Assembly: GCA_038232935.1 (NCBI GenBank) | Contig: JBBSMX010000042.1 | Coordinates: forward strand, 1 to 29,000 | Reading direction: 5' to 3' | Length of the DNA: 29,000 nt | Source: JBBSMX01 sp038232935 | GTDB lineage: Bacteria > Bacteroidota > Rhodothermia > Rhodothermales > JANQRZ01 | Shown here: piece after piece, positions 7,646 through 15,309 of the stretch | Layout: the number at the start of each line of letters is the position of its first letter | Numbering within the stretch: position 1 is the stretch's first letter | Made by a program: the position numbers and the translations under genes | Notes under the pieces: generated by a model | What the model saw: the letters and a program-made list of their open reading frames with translations, nothing else | The model's database searches: none | What the model was told of the DNA's origin: nothing

Positions 7646-8725
7646 TTACTCCACGGGCCAGCGCAACAGGATCAACTCGGCCACGAACCCCGGCCCCATC
7701 GCCATCATCAGGCCGTAGGTGCCGGGCGGCGGCGGGGCGTCGCGCATCACGGCGTCGAGGATCAGCAGGACCGAGACCGATGAAACGTTACCGACTTCGC
7801 GCAGCACGTCGCGGCTCCGCTGGAGCGTCGTGCCATTGAGGCCGAGCCCTTCTTCGAGCGCTTCGATCACCTTCGGCCCGCCGGGGTGCGCAATCCATCG
7901 GCCGATGTCGCCGATGCCGATTCCGTTCTCGGCCAGAAATGCCTCGACGTGGCCGCTGAGCTGGGTCCGGGACACCTCGGGCACGTCGGCGGAGAGGACG
8001 ATCTGCATCCCCGTCTCTTTGATCTCCCAGCCCATGAAGTGCTCCGAGTTCGGGAAGAAGATAGAGCTCGTGCTGAGGACTTCGGGCATCGACTGCCCGC
8101 CTTTCCGTGCCAGCGGGTGCTCGTCGCCGACCATGAGGACCGCTCCGGCGGCGTCGCCGAAGAGCCCGCACGCGATGATGTTGGCAATCGAGACGTCGTG
8201 CTTCTGGATCGTGAGCGAGCAGAACTCCTCGGCCAGCAGCACGGCGGCCTCGGTTGGGTGGCCGGCAAGGTAGTCGGCGACGCGCGCGGTGCCGGCGACG
8301 CCGGCGACGCAGCCGAGCCCGAACAGCGGCATCCGCTTCGTGTGCGGCCCGAACGGCATCCGGTTCATCAGCCGCGCGTCAATCGTCGGGATCGCGATGC
8401 CCGTCGTGGAGGCGAAGGCGAGCAGGCTCACATCCGACGGGTCGAGCCCGCCTTCGGCGAACGCCTTTTCCAGCGTCTCCTGCCCGAGATCGACGGCTAC
8501 ACGGGCGTAGATCGCATTCGGGCCTTCCCAGCCGCGCAGCTCGTAATACTCCTCCTTTGGGACGGCGATGTAGCGGCCTTCTACCGTCGTGTTCGCGTGG
8601 AGCTTGGCGACCCGGTTCGTGTTGATGCCGTAGCGCTTCCAGATATCCTGAAGCTCTCCGCTGATCGTTTCCTGCGAATAAAAATGCGCGGGGAAGCCGG
8701 TCGCGGTGGCGGCGATGAAAGGCAT
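7646..8725 (-). CDS. Type III polyketide synthase (chalcone/stilbene synthase family, alkylpyrone-type)
   Basis: A 359-residue thiolase-fold enzyme expected to condense an acyl-CoA starter with malonyl-CoA units into a tri- or tetraketide that cyclises to a pyrone or resorcinol. The catalytic triad is complete: Cys139 in FGLGCVAGVAG, His280 in WIAHPGGPK and Asn313 in GNVSSVSVL. The late GPGF loop (about 343-348) is also present. Length is typical for bacterial members. A methyltransferase of the BpsB type lies ~340 bases downstream on the same strand, with a thioredoxin-like remnant between, pointing to methylated alkylpyrones as in the Bacillus bpsA-bpsB pair. Product and chain length are inference. 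It is divergent from the M14 peptidase gene across ~250 bp. Confidence 0.93.
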   Translation of the reverse strand: MPFIAATATGFPAHFYSQETISGELQDIWKRYGINTNRVAKLHANTTVEGRYIAVPKEEYYELRGWEGPNAIYARVAVDLGQETLEKAFAEGGLDPSDVSLLAFASTTGIAIPTIDARLMNRMPFGPHTKRMPLFGLGCVAGVAGTARVADYLAGHPTEAAVLLAEEFCSLTIQKHDVSIANIIACGLFGDAAGAVLMVGDEHPLARKGGQSMPEVLSTSSIFFPNSEHFMGWEIKETGMQIVLSADVPEVSRTQLSGHVEAFLAENGIGIGDIGRWIAHPGGPKVIEALEEGLGLNGTTLQRSRDVLREVGNVSSVSVLLILDAVMRDAPPPPGTYGLMMAMGPGFVAELILLRWPVE

Positions 8726-8872
8726 GAGCGATTTGGACGAATTGACGAAGGGCGTGTGGTACTGCGGGGGGAGTGGCAGGTTCTTGCAATTTGTGTGCGC
8801 GCCGAAGCCCTCGCCGTAGCTTGTGCGGACCCCCTGCTTCTCGATCCATCGCTCCGCTCAAGGATCAAGAAG

Positions 8873-8893
8873 CTGTCCCCCTCCGAGGGACAG
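8873..8893. repeat. Hairpin in the divergent intergenic region
   Basis: CTGTCCC (8873-8879) faces GGGACAG (8887-8893) across a 7-base loop. GC-rich sequence with repeated GCGAGC words continues to about 8950, just before the peptidase start. The arrangement resembles a dispersed palindromic intergenic repeat, but only one copy is in the window. Confidence 0.5.
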
Positions 8894-8972
8894 TCGCGCG
8901 TAGCCGGAAGCGAGCTTGCGAGCGACCGCGAGCGCGGCGGGGGGTACGCTCGCTCTCCCACCGCCACCGCCC

Positions 8973-10571
8973 ATGCCGCTCCGCTTCCTCGTTCTTCTCT
9001 TGCTTGCCGGCTCGCCGCTCGCCGCCCAGCCCACCGACACGCTCCGCACCCGTGCCGAACGGACGGATTACCGCGCGACCTCGACCTACGAAGACGTGAT
9101 GGACTTCGTCCGAGCCATCGACGCCGAGCCGGGGTTCCACGGCAACGCGTTCGGGCGGACGGTCGAGGGGCGGGACCTGCCGCTCGTGGTGTGGGGCGCG
9201 GACGGGGCCGATGCCGAGGCGGTCAACGCCTCCGGGAAGCTGCGTGTGTTCGTGATGGCGAACATCCACGCGGGCGAAGTCGCCGGCAAAGAAGCCGTGC
9301 TGATGCTGCTGCGCGAACTCGCGCACGGCGAGCACGCCGCGTGGGCCGACTCGCTCACGCTCCTCTTCGCCCCGATCTACAACGCCGACGGCAACGAGCG
9401 CGTCGATCCCGACAACCGGCCGTACCAGCACGGCCCCGTCGACGGCATGGGCCAGCGGCCGAACGCGCAGGACCTCGACCTCAACCGCGACTTCGTCAAG
9501 CTCGACGCGCCGGAGTCGCGCGCCCTCGTCGCCCTCGTGAATGCGTACGACCCGCACGTGCTCATCGACCTCCACACGACGGACGGGACGATCCATGGCT
9601 ACCACCTCACCTACGCCCCGCCGCTGCACCCCAACACGCCCGGTGCCATCGACGCGCTGCTGCGGGGCGAATGGCTACCGGCGGTGACGGAAGCGTACAA
9701 GAAAAAGTACGGCTGGGACATCACGTACTACGGCAACGACAAGCCCGAGTGGGGGCAGCCCCCCGGCTGGGCCACGTTCGACCCGCGTCCGCGCTTCGGA
9801 ACCAACTACACCGGCCTCCGTGGCCGCGCCGCGATTCTCAGCGAGGTCTACAGCTACGCCACGTTCGAGGACCGCGTGCTCGCCACCCTCCGGTTCGTGA
9901 CTGAGACCCTCGACTGGGCGCACGATCACGCACAGAAGATCCGAACGACGGTGGAACGGGCGGAGGCGCACTCCGTCGTCGGGCAACGGCTGATGCTCCG
10001 CTCGGCGGGGACGTGGGAGGCAGAGCCGGAGCCGGGAACGATCCTGCTCGGTGGCGTGGTGGTGGAGCCGAACCCGCACACCGGCTCGCCGATGTTCCGT
10101 CGCACCGACGTGCAGACGCCGACCGAGATGACCGTCTACGGCCGGTTCAGCGGCTCCGACCCGGAGACGGCCCCGGCAGCCTACCTCGTGCCGGATACGC
10201 TCACTGACGTGGTCGACCGGCTCGATGCGCACGGCGTCCAGTATTTCAGAGTGGGGGAGAGCGCAGGGGTCGAAGCCGAGACGTTTCGGGTGGACAGCGT
10301 CCGCGTCGCCGAGCAGCCGTTCCAGCAGCGATACGAACGGGAGCCCTTCGGGCGTTATGAGACGACGCAGGTGGCCGTGGACTCCAGCCTGCTCGTCGTC
10401 CCGCTCGACCAGCCGCTCGGGCTGCTGGCGTTCACGCTGCTCGAACCGCGCTCCGACAGCGGGCTCATGAACTGGGGGGTTATTGAGACCGGAAGAGGGG
10501 AGAACTACCCGATCCGTCGCATCCCGGACCTGAAGGCGGCGCTCGCGTTGCGTCCCGCGCTCGGCCGATGA
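8973..10571 (+). CDS. Secreted M14-family zinc carboxypeptidase
   Basis: A 532-residue exported metallopeptidase. The first ~18 residues are a signal peptide (hydrophobic core LVLLLLAG, cleavage near LAAQ). Zinc ligands of the M14 family are visible: His99 and Glu102 in NIHAGE, and His201 in LIDLHTTDG. DLDLNRDF (168-174) carries the substrate-binding Asn/Arg, and Glu291 in ILSEVYSY is the likely catalytic base. Residues after ~330 form an unrecognised C-terminal part of about 200 residues. It likely trims peptides in the periplasm or outside the cell. ATG 8973 was chosen because the signal peptide begins there. It is followed at 31 bp by a TlpA-like gene and probably forms an operon with the next two genes. 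Confidence 0.92.
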   Translation: MPLRFLVLLLLAGSPLAAQPTDTLRTRAERTDYRATSTYEDVMDFVRAIDAEPGFHGNAFGRTVEGRDLPLVVWGADGADAEAVNASGKLRVFVMANIHAGEVAGKEAVLMLLRELAHGEHAAWADSLTLLFAPIYNADGNERVDPDNRPYQHGPVDGMGQRPNAQDLDLNRDFVKLDAPESRALVALVNAYDPHVLIDLHTTDGTIHGYHLTYAPPLHPNTPGAIDALLRGEWLPAVTEAYKKKYGWDITYYGNDKPEWGQPPGWATFDPRPRFGTNYTGLRGRAAILSEVYSYATFEDRVLATLRFVTETLDWAHDHAQKIRTTVERAEAHSVVGQRLMLRSAGTWEAEPEPGTILLGGVVVEPNPHTGSPMFRRTDVQTPTEMTVYGRFSGSDPETAPAAYLVPDTLTDVVDRLDAHGVQYFRVGESAGVEAETFRVDSVRVAEQPFQQRYEREPFGRYETTQVAVDSSLLVVPLDQPLGLLAFTLLEPRSDSGLMNWGVIETGRGENYPIRRIPDLKAALALRPALGR

Positions 10572-10602
10572 ACCCGATCCCACGCCGCACGTATCAACTT
10601 CT

Positions 10603-11118
10603 ATGCTGAATCGCTCGTCAACCCTCTACTCTTGCCTGCTGCTGGCCGCACTGCTCACGCTCGCTGCCTGCGGTGGCCCTGATTCCGGCGAACTCGTCAT
10701 CAAGCCCGTTTCCGCCGAAGAGTTGATCGAGGAGGTCCGCGCGGCAGATGCGGACCTCGTGGTCGTCAATTTCTGGGCATCGTGGTGCGTGCCGTGCCGT
10801 GAGGAGTTCCCCGAGTTCGTCCGCTACCGCCGCGAGTCCGACCCCGGCGACATCCGCGTCCACTTTGTGACCGTGGACTTCGAGGAGGATCTGCCCTTCG
10901 CCGCTCAGTTCTTGCGGGAAAACGGAGTCGGCGGCACGACGTTTGTCAAGAACGGGAAGGAAGGGCCGTTCATCAATGCGATCAATCCAGCTTGGTCCGG
11001 CGCCGTCCCCGCGACTGCGGTATACGACCGCGACGGCAACCGCCTCGCCTTCTGGGAAGGGAAAGTGACGTACGACCAGCTCGTCCGCCGCGTCAACGAA
11101 GCCCGACAGGCCAGCTAG
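10603..11118 (+). CDS. TlpA-like thioredoxin-fold lipoprotein
   Basis: A 171-residue predicted lipoprotein: signal peptide with lipobox LAAC and lipidated Cys23. It then has a thioredoxin fold whose active site WCVPC holds Cys62 and Cys65 in NFWASWCVPCREEFPEF. The cis-Pro region is SGAVPATAVYDRDG. TlpA/ResA-type proteins act outside the inner membrane, usually as reductants of apocytochrome or other periplasmic disulfides; the partner here is unknown. It lies 31 bp after the peptidase and 29 bp before a second thioredoxin-fold gene, suggesting one exported-protein operon. Confidence 0.92.
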   Translation: MLNRSSTLYSCLLLAALLTLAACGGPDSGELVIKPVSAEELIEEVRAADADLVVVNFWASWCVPCREEFPEFVRYRRESDPGDIRVHFVTVDFEEDLPFAAQFLRENGVGGTTFVKNGKEGPFINAINPAWSGAVPATAVYDRDGNRLAFWEGKVTYDQLVRRVNEARQAS

Positions 11119-11147
11119 TTCCTCTGCATCCACCAATCTCCAACGCT

Positions 11148-11771
11148 ATGACTGTTCTCAACACGACGTGTCGCACCGCCGCCTTCATGCTGGTCACGTG
11201 GCTGTTTCTCCAGCCCACAGTGGCGCAGGACCGCCAGGCCCTAGAGATCGGTGCCGCCCTCCCGACGGCCGACCGCACGATGCAGAACGCTACCGGCGCG
11301 GCGACTTCGTTCAGCCAGCAGAAGGGTGACCGCGGGCTCGCCGTCGTCTTTTGGAGCAACACGTGTCCGTGGGTGGCGAAGTACGAGGACCGCGTGATCG
11401 CCCTCGCCCGCGAGTACATGGCGGCAGGGATCGGCTTCGTGATTGCCAACGCGAACGACCCTGGCGCGTACCCGGAAGAGGGTGCGCAGGCGATCCAGCA
11501 GCACGCCAGCACAAAGGGCTATCCGTTTCCGTATCTCGTGGATGAGGGCTCCGAGGCGGCGAAGGCGTTCGGCGCGTCGCGCACGCCGCAGGTCTTCCTC
11601 TTCGACACGAACGACCGGCTCGTCTACGAGGGGACTGTGGACGACAGCCCGTCCGACGCCGCACAGGTAGAGGAGGAGTACTTCCGCGACGCGATGAACC
11701 AGCTCATCGCTGGCACCGCCATCAGCGTGCAGAAGACGAAGGCGTTTGGCTGCACGATCAAGTTCTACTAG
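11148..11771 (+). CDS. Exported redoxin/AhpC-TSA-like thioredoxin-family protein
   Basis: A 207-residue protein with an N-terminal signal peptide (cleavage near VAQ, residues 25-27) and a redoxin fold. The active-site strand reads VVFWSNTCPWVAKYE, so it has the single-Cys TCPW form instead of CxxC. The cis-Pro region is ASRTPQVFLFD. The C-terminus ends FGCTIKFY, resembling the GCSIKW-type tail I recall in this family, which may supply the resolving Cys. It is probably a peroxiredoxin-like or thiol-disulfide protein outside the cytoplasm. ATG 11148 was chosen because the hydrophobic signal follows directly. It is the last gene of the peptidase-TlpA-redoxin group. Confidence 0.88.
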   Translation: MTVLNTTCRTAAFMLVTWLFLQPTVAQDRQALEIGAALPTADRTMQNATGAATSFSQQKGDRGLAVVFWSNTCPWVAKYEDRVIALAREYMAAGIGFVIANANDPGAYPEEGAQAIQQHASTKGYPFPYLVDEGSEAAKAFGASRTPQVFLFDTNDRLVYEGTVDDSPSDAAQVEEEYFRDAMNQLIAGTAISVQKTKAFGCTIKFY

Positions 11772-11900
11772 GGCTTGTACGGAAACTCTCCGTGGTGTCA
11801 TCCTGAACTCGTTTCAGGATCTCAAAAGGATGCCTCGGGCGCTACGAGATCCCGGATCGGGGTCCGGGATGACACACTTTATGAGTTTCCGTACAGAGCC
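11772..11900. repeat. 129-bp composite palindromic (MITE-like) intergenic repeat
   Basis: Outer arms at 11772-11788 and 11883-11900 are near-perfect inverted copies (GGCTTGTACGGAAACTC against GAGTTTCCGTACAGAGCC). Inside are two hairpins, 11799-11820 (TCCTGAA against TTCAGGA) and 11849-11870 (ATCCCGGA against TCCGGGAT), which are also inverted relatives of each other through TGTCATCC and GGATGACA. It begins right after the redoxin stop and ends ~80 bp before the RNase D start region. The design fits a non-autonomous mobile palindrome that could also stop transcription. No internal ORF is evident. Confidence 0.8.
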
Positions 11901-11977
11901 TAGCGGATGCCGACGGCGGCTCCGCAGGCCATCGCCGACCGCGTACCTTCGTTCCGGCAGCGCCCCACACGGGAGCG

Positions 11978-13198
11978 TTGCCGGAACCGTTATTGCAAAT
12001 AGTACCCTTCGTGATCGACACCCCGCAGCAGCTCAACGACCTGATGGACCGCGCACGCCAGGCCCGGCGTGTCGCCCTCGACACGGAGTTCGTGTGGGAG
12101 CGTACGTACTACGCCGGCCTCGGCCTCGTTCAACTCGGCCTCTCCCGCGACGAGGTGTATCTGATCGATACCGTCGCCCTCGACGATCTCAGCCCGCTCG
12201 GCGCGCTGATCGAAGACCCCGGCGTGGTCAAAATTCTCCACGATGCCCAGCAGGACCTCATGATCCTGAACCGAGCCACGGGCGGCGCGCCGCGCTCGAT
12301 CTTCGACACCCGCCTCGCGGCCGGCTTTGTCGGGCTCAGCGCGACGTCCTCGCTGCAATCGCTGATCGAGGAGACGGTCGGGGTGCACCTCTCGAAAGGG
12401 GAGTCGCGGTCGGACTGGCTGCGACGGCCCCTCCGCGAGGCCCAGCTCGCCTACGCCCGCGACGACGTCCGCTACCTCCCCGACGCCTACGACGCGCTGT
12501 GGGAGCGGATCGACGCCCTCGACCGGCGGGCGTGGGTGGAGGAAGAGATGGCGCGCTACGACGATCTCTCGCTCTACACGGAGGGCGATCCGCGCGAGCG
12601 ATATCGGAGCGTGAAGGGGCGTGGCAAGCGGGGGTTCTCGCCGCTGAATTATGCGGTGCTGCGCGAGGTGACGGCATGGCGGGAGGACGAAGCCCGGTAC
12701 CGCGACCGCCCGCGCGGCCACATCGTCAAGGACGACGTACTCGTCACCCTCGCACAGCGCAAGCCGACAAGCACCGACGCTCTGCGCGACATCCAGGGCC
12801 TCAGCGATAACGCCAGCCGGAGCTACGGCGAAGCCATCGTCGAAGCCGTACAACGCGGTCTCGATGTGCCGAAAGAGGAGCGGCCGGTACCCACTCGCGG
12901 CCGCCGCTTCGACGACGTGGAGACGGCCCGACTCGACCTCGCTCAGGCGCTGATCAAAGGGCGAAGCCTCCACCACGAGATCGACCCCGGTCTCATCGGC
13001 AATCGGGCCGATGTGGAGCGGCTGGTCGCCGACGGGTCGAAGGCGGACCCCGAAGACCACGCGATGCTCCGGGGGTGGCGCGGGGCCTTCGTCGGAAAGG
13101 CCCTGCTCGATCTGCTGCGCGGCGAAGGAGCCGTCACCGTCGATCCCACGACGGATCTGCCCCGCCTCGTCAACGAATCCGAACCGACGGACGGATGA
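11978..13198 (+). CDS. rnd: Ribonuclease D
   Basis: About 406 residues. RNase D is a 3'-5' exoribonuclease that trims tRNA and other stable RNA ends. The DEDDy exonuclease is intact: DTEF (Asp/Glu), HDAQQDLMIL (Asp) and YARDDVRYL (Tyr/Asp). An HRDC nucleic-acid-binding domain follows around residues 220-300 (ALREVTAWRE-like start, LRDIQGLS). The start is uncertain because no ATG is present: TTG 11978, TTG 11993 and GTG 12011 are all in frame, and the conserved region begins just after 12011. The last codons overlap the next gene as ATGA, indicating translational coupling. The palindromic repeat lies just upstream. Confidence 0.93.
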   Translation: MPEPLLQIVPFVIDTPQQLNDLMDRARQARRVALDTEFVWERTYYAGLGLVQLGLSRDEVYLIDTVALDDLSPLGALIEDPGVVKILHDAQQDLMILNRATGGAPRSIFDTRLAAGFVGLSATSSLQSLIEETVGVHLSKGESRSDWLRRPLREAQLAYARDDVRYLPDAYDALWERIDALDRRAWVEEEMARYDDLSLYTEGDPRERYRSVKGRGKRGFSPLNYAVLREVTAWREDEARYRDRPRGHIVKDDVLVTLAQRKPTSTDALRDIQGLSDNASRSYGEAIVEAVQRGLDVPKEERPVPTRGRRFDDVETARLDLAQALIKGRSLHHEIDPGLIGNRADVERLVADGSKADPEDHAMLRGWRGAFVGKALLDLLRGEGAVTVDPTTDLPRLVNESEPTDG

Positions 13199-14241
13199 CG
13201 CAGGACGACTGGATCCGAGCGATCACGGACGCTGCCGCCGCGTGGCGGGATCCGAACTATCCGGAACGCGATGCCGCAGTTAAAGCAACACTCAAAGCGC
13301 CGAATCGCTTCACTGAAGAAGGGCTAGCGTTCGCGCTGAATCACCGGATGCATCAGGTTAAGCCGAAGGCATTGCGGTCATGGATCGGGGAGAGATCTGC
13401 TCGTGAAGCGCGAACGGTAGGCGTGATCTGCGCCGAAAACGTCCCGCTCGACGGGTTGTCCGAAGTGCTGGCAGCTGTTCTCCTCGGCCACCACGTCGTC
13501 GTGAGCCTGTCGCCGGACTCGCCGGCGTTGCTGCCGGCATTCCTCGCGACGGTCTCCGATATGGCGGGCATCGAAACAGAAGAAGTGGTCCGCTTCGTCA
13601 CGGAGCGCGCCCTGTTCGAGGAGGCTGGGCTGGTGGTCGCATCGGGCGACGAGGAGACAATCGAACAACTCGCCGCTGAGGCGGAGGCGGCGGGGATTCC
13701 CGCGTCACGCCGATGGCTGAGGCGTCGCGGTCTCGTCGCCGCCGTGATCGATGGGACGGAGGACGCGGAGGCGCGGAGTGGGCTGGCCGAGGACCTGCTG
13801 CTGCACGAAGGCGTCGGCCCACGCTCGCCAGCCATTATCTGGGCACCGGCCGGACGCGAGCCCGACAGGTTGCTGGACACGCTCGCGGGGTTCCGCGAGC
13901 TGTATCCACCACATCCTGCTACCGAGGGCACCCTCAGCATGCCCATCGCCTTTTTGATATCCGCAAAGCAGGCGCACGCGGCGGGGCCGGGCTTCCTCCT
14001 CAGCAAAGGCGAGCCGGAGCCGCAGGGGCCGGGCCACATCCGGTGGTCGGAGTACGCAGCGCTCGCCGACGTATCCGACTGGCTCCGCTCACACCGAGAC
14101 GCCCTCGATTTCGTCGTGGCGACGGCGGAGGTGGGGGAGCGGCTCGGAACGGACCTGCCGGTCGTCGCGCCCGGCGATGCGCACCGGCCGCCGCTCGGTG
14201 GAGAGCAACCGGGTCTCGTCGCTTTTCTGTCAGAGGGGTAA
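13195..14241 (+). CDS. LuxC-like acyl-CoA reductase (Bacteroidota type), catalytic Cys apparently absent
   Basis: A 348-residue protein resembling the acyl-CoA reductase (LuxC) family of Bacteroidota. The supporting blocks are GVICAENVPLDGLSEVLAAV (76-95), GHHVVVSLSPDSP (98-110), VVASGDEETIEQL (147-159) and VAAVIDGTED (181-190). In relatives known to me the segment after the last block reads like GLGCRNV and carries the nucleophilic Cys; here it is GVGPRSP, with Pro209 in that place. The only Cys is Cys79. It may therefore be inactive, use different chemistry, or have a new role. It starts inside the RNase D stop (ATGA overlap). It is convergent with the Nfu-N gene, 5 bases apart. The family call is by motif memory. 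Confidence 0.75.
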   Translation: MTQDDWIRAITDAAAAWRDPNYPERDAAVKATLKAPNRFTEEGLAFALNHRMHQVKPKALRSWIGERSAREARTVGVICAENVPLDGLSEVLAAVLLGHHVVVSLSPDSPALLPAFLATVSDMAGIETEEVVRFVTERALFEEAGLVVASGDEETIEQLAAEAEAAGIPASRRWLRRRGLVAAVIDGTEDAEARSGLAEDLLLHEGVGPRSPAIIWAPAGREPDRLLDTLAGFRELYPPHPATEGTLSMPIAFLISAKQAHAAGPGFLLSKGEPEPQGPGHIRWSEYAALADVSDWLRSHRDALDFVVATAEVGERLGTDLPVVAPGDAHRPPLGGEQPGLVAFLSEG

Positions 14242-14246
14242 GGCCA

Positions 14247-14519
14247 TCAGCCTTTCAAGTGGTCCGAAAGGATGCGTTCGACCTTCGGCAGCAGGGCATT
14301 CCAGTCGGTCTCGGGCTGTTTGGTCACGGTGACGAAGGGGGGGAGGATGAGCACGTTGAGCACGCCGGGGAGCGCGAAGAGGGCCGCGCCGAGCGGATCG
14401 CCCTCGGCTTCGGCGGCGCTCGCAAAGGCGCCCATGCCTTTCTCGATGAAAGCGCGGCCGGAGGTCGTAAACTTGAGGCTGTTGGGGTTCGGGGTCGGCT
14501 GAACCGTGAAGGGGGGCAT
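14247..14519 (-). CDS. Nfu/NifU N-terminal domain protein
   Basis: A 90-residue protein that is entirely the Nfu N-terminal (scaffold) domain. The defining start PTPNPNSLKF is at residues 8-17, and PGVLNVLILPPFVTVTK (51-67) is the conserved core. The C-terminal CxxC NifU domain that binds an iron-sulfur cluster is absent, and no Cys is present, so it cannot itself hold a cluster in the usual way. Stand-alone forms are common in Bacteroidota-like genomes, where the role is unclear but presumed to be in Fe-S delivery. No isc/suf gene is in the window. It is convergent with the acyl-CoA reductase gene. Confidence 0.9.
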   Translation of the reverse strand: MPPFTVQPTPNPNSLKFTTSGRAFIEKGMGAFASAAEAEGDPLGAALFALPGVLNVLILPPFVTVTKQPETDWNALLPKVERILSDHLKG

Positions 14520-14674
14520 CGGGCAGGGGATGGATGAGAGGGAAAGCTACGGGCGGCGCGGAATCCCCGAAAACATATCTTCCGTATGGAGAGTACCTTC
14601 CTTACGGCCCGCTGCCGCTGTTGGGTTTCGATCCTCCTCTCCTCGCCGCATCACCCTCCCGCTCCTCGGTTTCC

Positions 14675-15262
14675 ATGGCAACTCTCGATCCTCCTCCGGT
14701 CACGGCCCCCCCTCACGACCGTCGTTCGCCTCCGTTGCCCGACGCTCCACCGCCGGTACAGCCCCCTCCGGTTCCCGTGCCCCCCGTCGCCCCGATCATC
14801 GATCAGGCGCACCAGCTCCCGGCCCACCGGAACAAAGTCGGCCGGGTGACGGACCACGCGAAAGGGCTTGTGGACGACGTCAAAGAGTGGGTCGAGATCC
14901 GCGTCGAGTTGGTGCGGGGCGAGATCGAAGCGCTCATCGACAGCCGGGTCGGTGCGCTGCGTGGGCTGATCATCGTGGGGGTTATGGCCGGTATCACCGG
15001 GCTCTTCGCGCTCGCCACGCTCGGCCTCGGCCTCGGGGCGCTGTTCGGGCGGCGCTACTGGCTCGGCTTCCTCGTCGTCTCGCTGATACTGGCCCTCGCC
15101 ACGTGGCTGGCGAAGCGGAAGTTCGCCCCGGGAAAGATGCGCATCGAACATTCTAAGTCCACTGGACAGCTCAAGATCTCCCACGACGAGACGCCGGCCC
15201 AGCACGAGGCAAAGGTAGAAGGGCGTCCTATGCCGAAGAAAGGCGCTCTCCACGCGGAATAG
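14675..15262 (+). CDS. Holin-superfamily (YqjE/Holin-X-like) membrane protein
   Basis: A 195-residue protein with a Pro-rich N-terminus (6-40), then an amphipathic stretch (EWVEIRVELVRGEIEALID, 71-89) that leads into two membrane helices (about 97-122 and 128-146). A basic, polar tail follows. This layout is that of the phage-holin superfamily III/YqjE group, membrane proteins of unknown function despite the name. It is followed by a DUF883/YqjD-like gene, the same neighbour type as in the E. coli yqjD-yqjE locus, where YqjD is ribosome- and membrane-associated. ATG 14675 was chosen; the upstream in-frame region is low complexity. TATCTT at 14577-14582 is a possible -10 element. Confidence 0.75.
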   Translation: MATLDPPPVTAPPHDRRSPPLPDAPPPVQPPPVPVPPVAPIIDQAHQLPAHRNKVGRVTDHAKGLVDDVKEWVEIRVELVRGEIEALIDSRVGALRGLIIVGVMAGITGLFALATLGLGLGALFGRRYWLGFLVVSLILALATWLAKRKFAPGKMRIEHSKSTGQLKISHDETPAQHEAKVEGRPMPKKGALHAE

Positions 15263-15309
15263 CCGTCTCGTAGCTCTCTCATTCCTGCTCCCTACGCCGA
15301 AGACCTTTC

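Noticed and set aside
7886..9904. 672-codon open frame on the plus strand
   Set aside because: It runs antisense to the polyketide synthase and out of frame through the peptidase; no family features.
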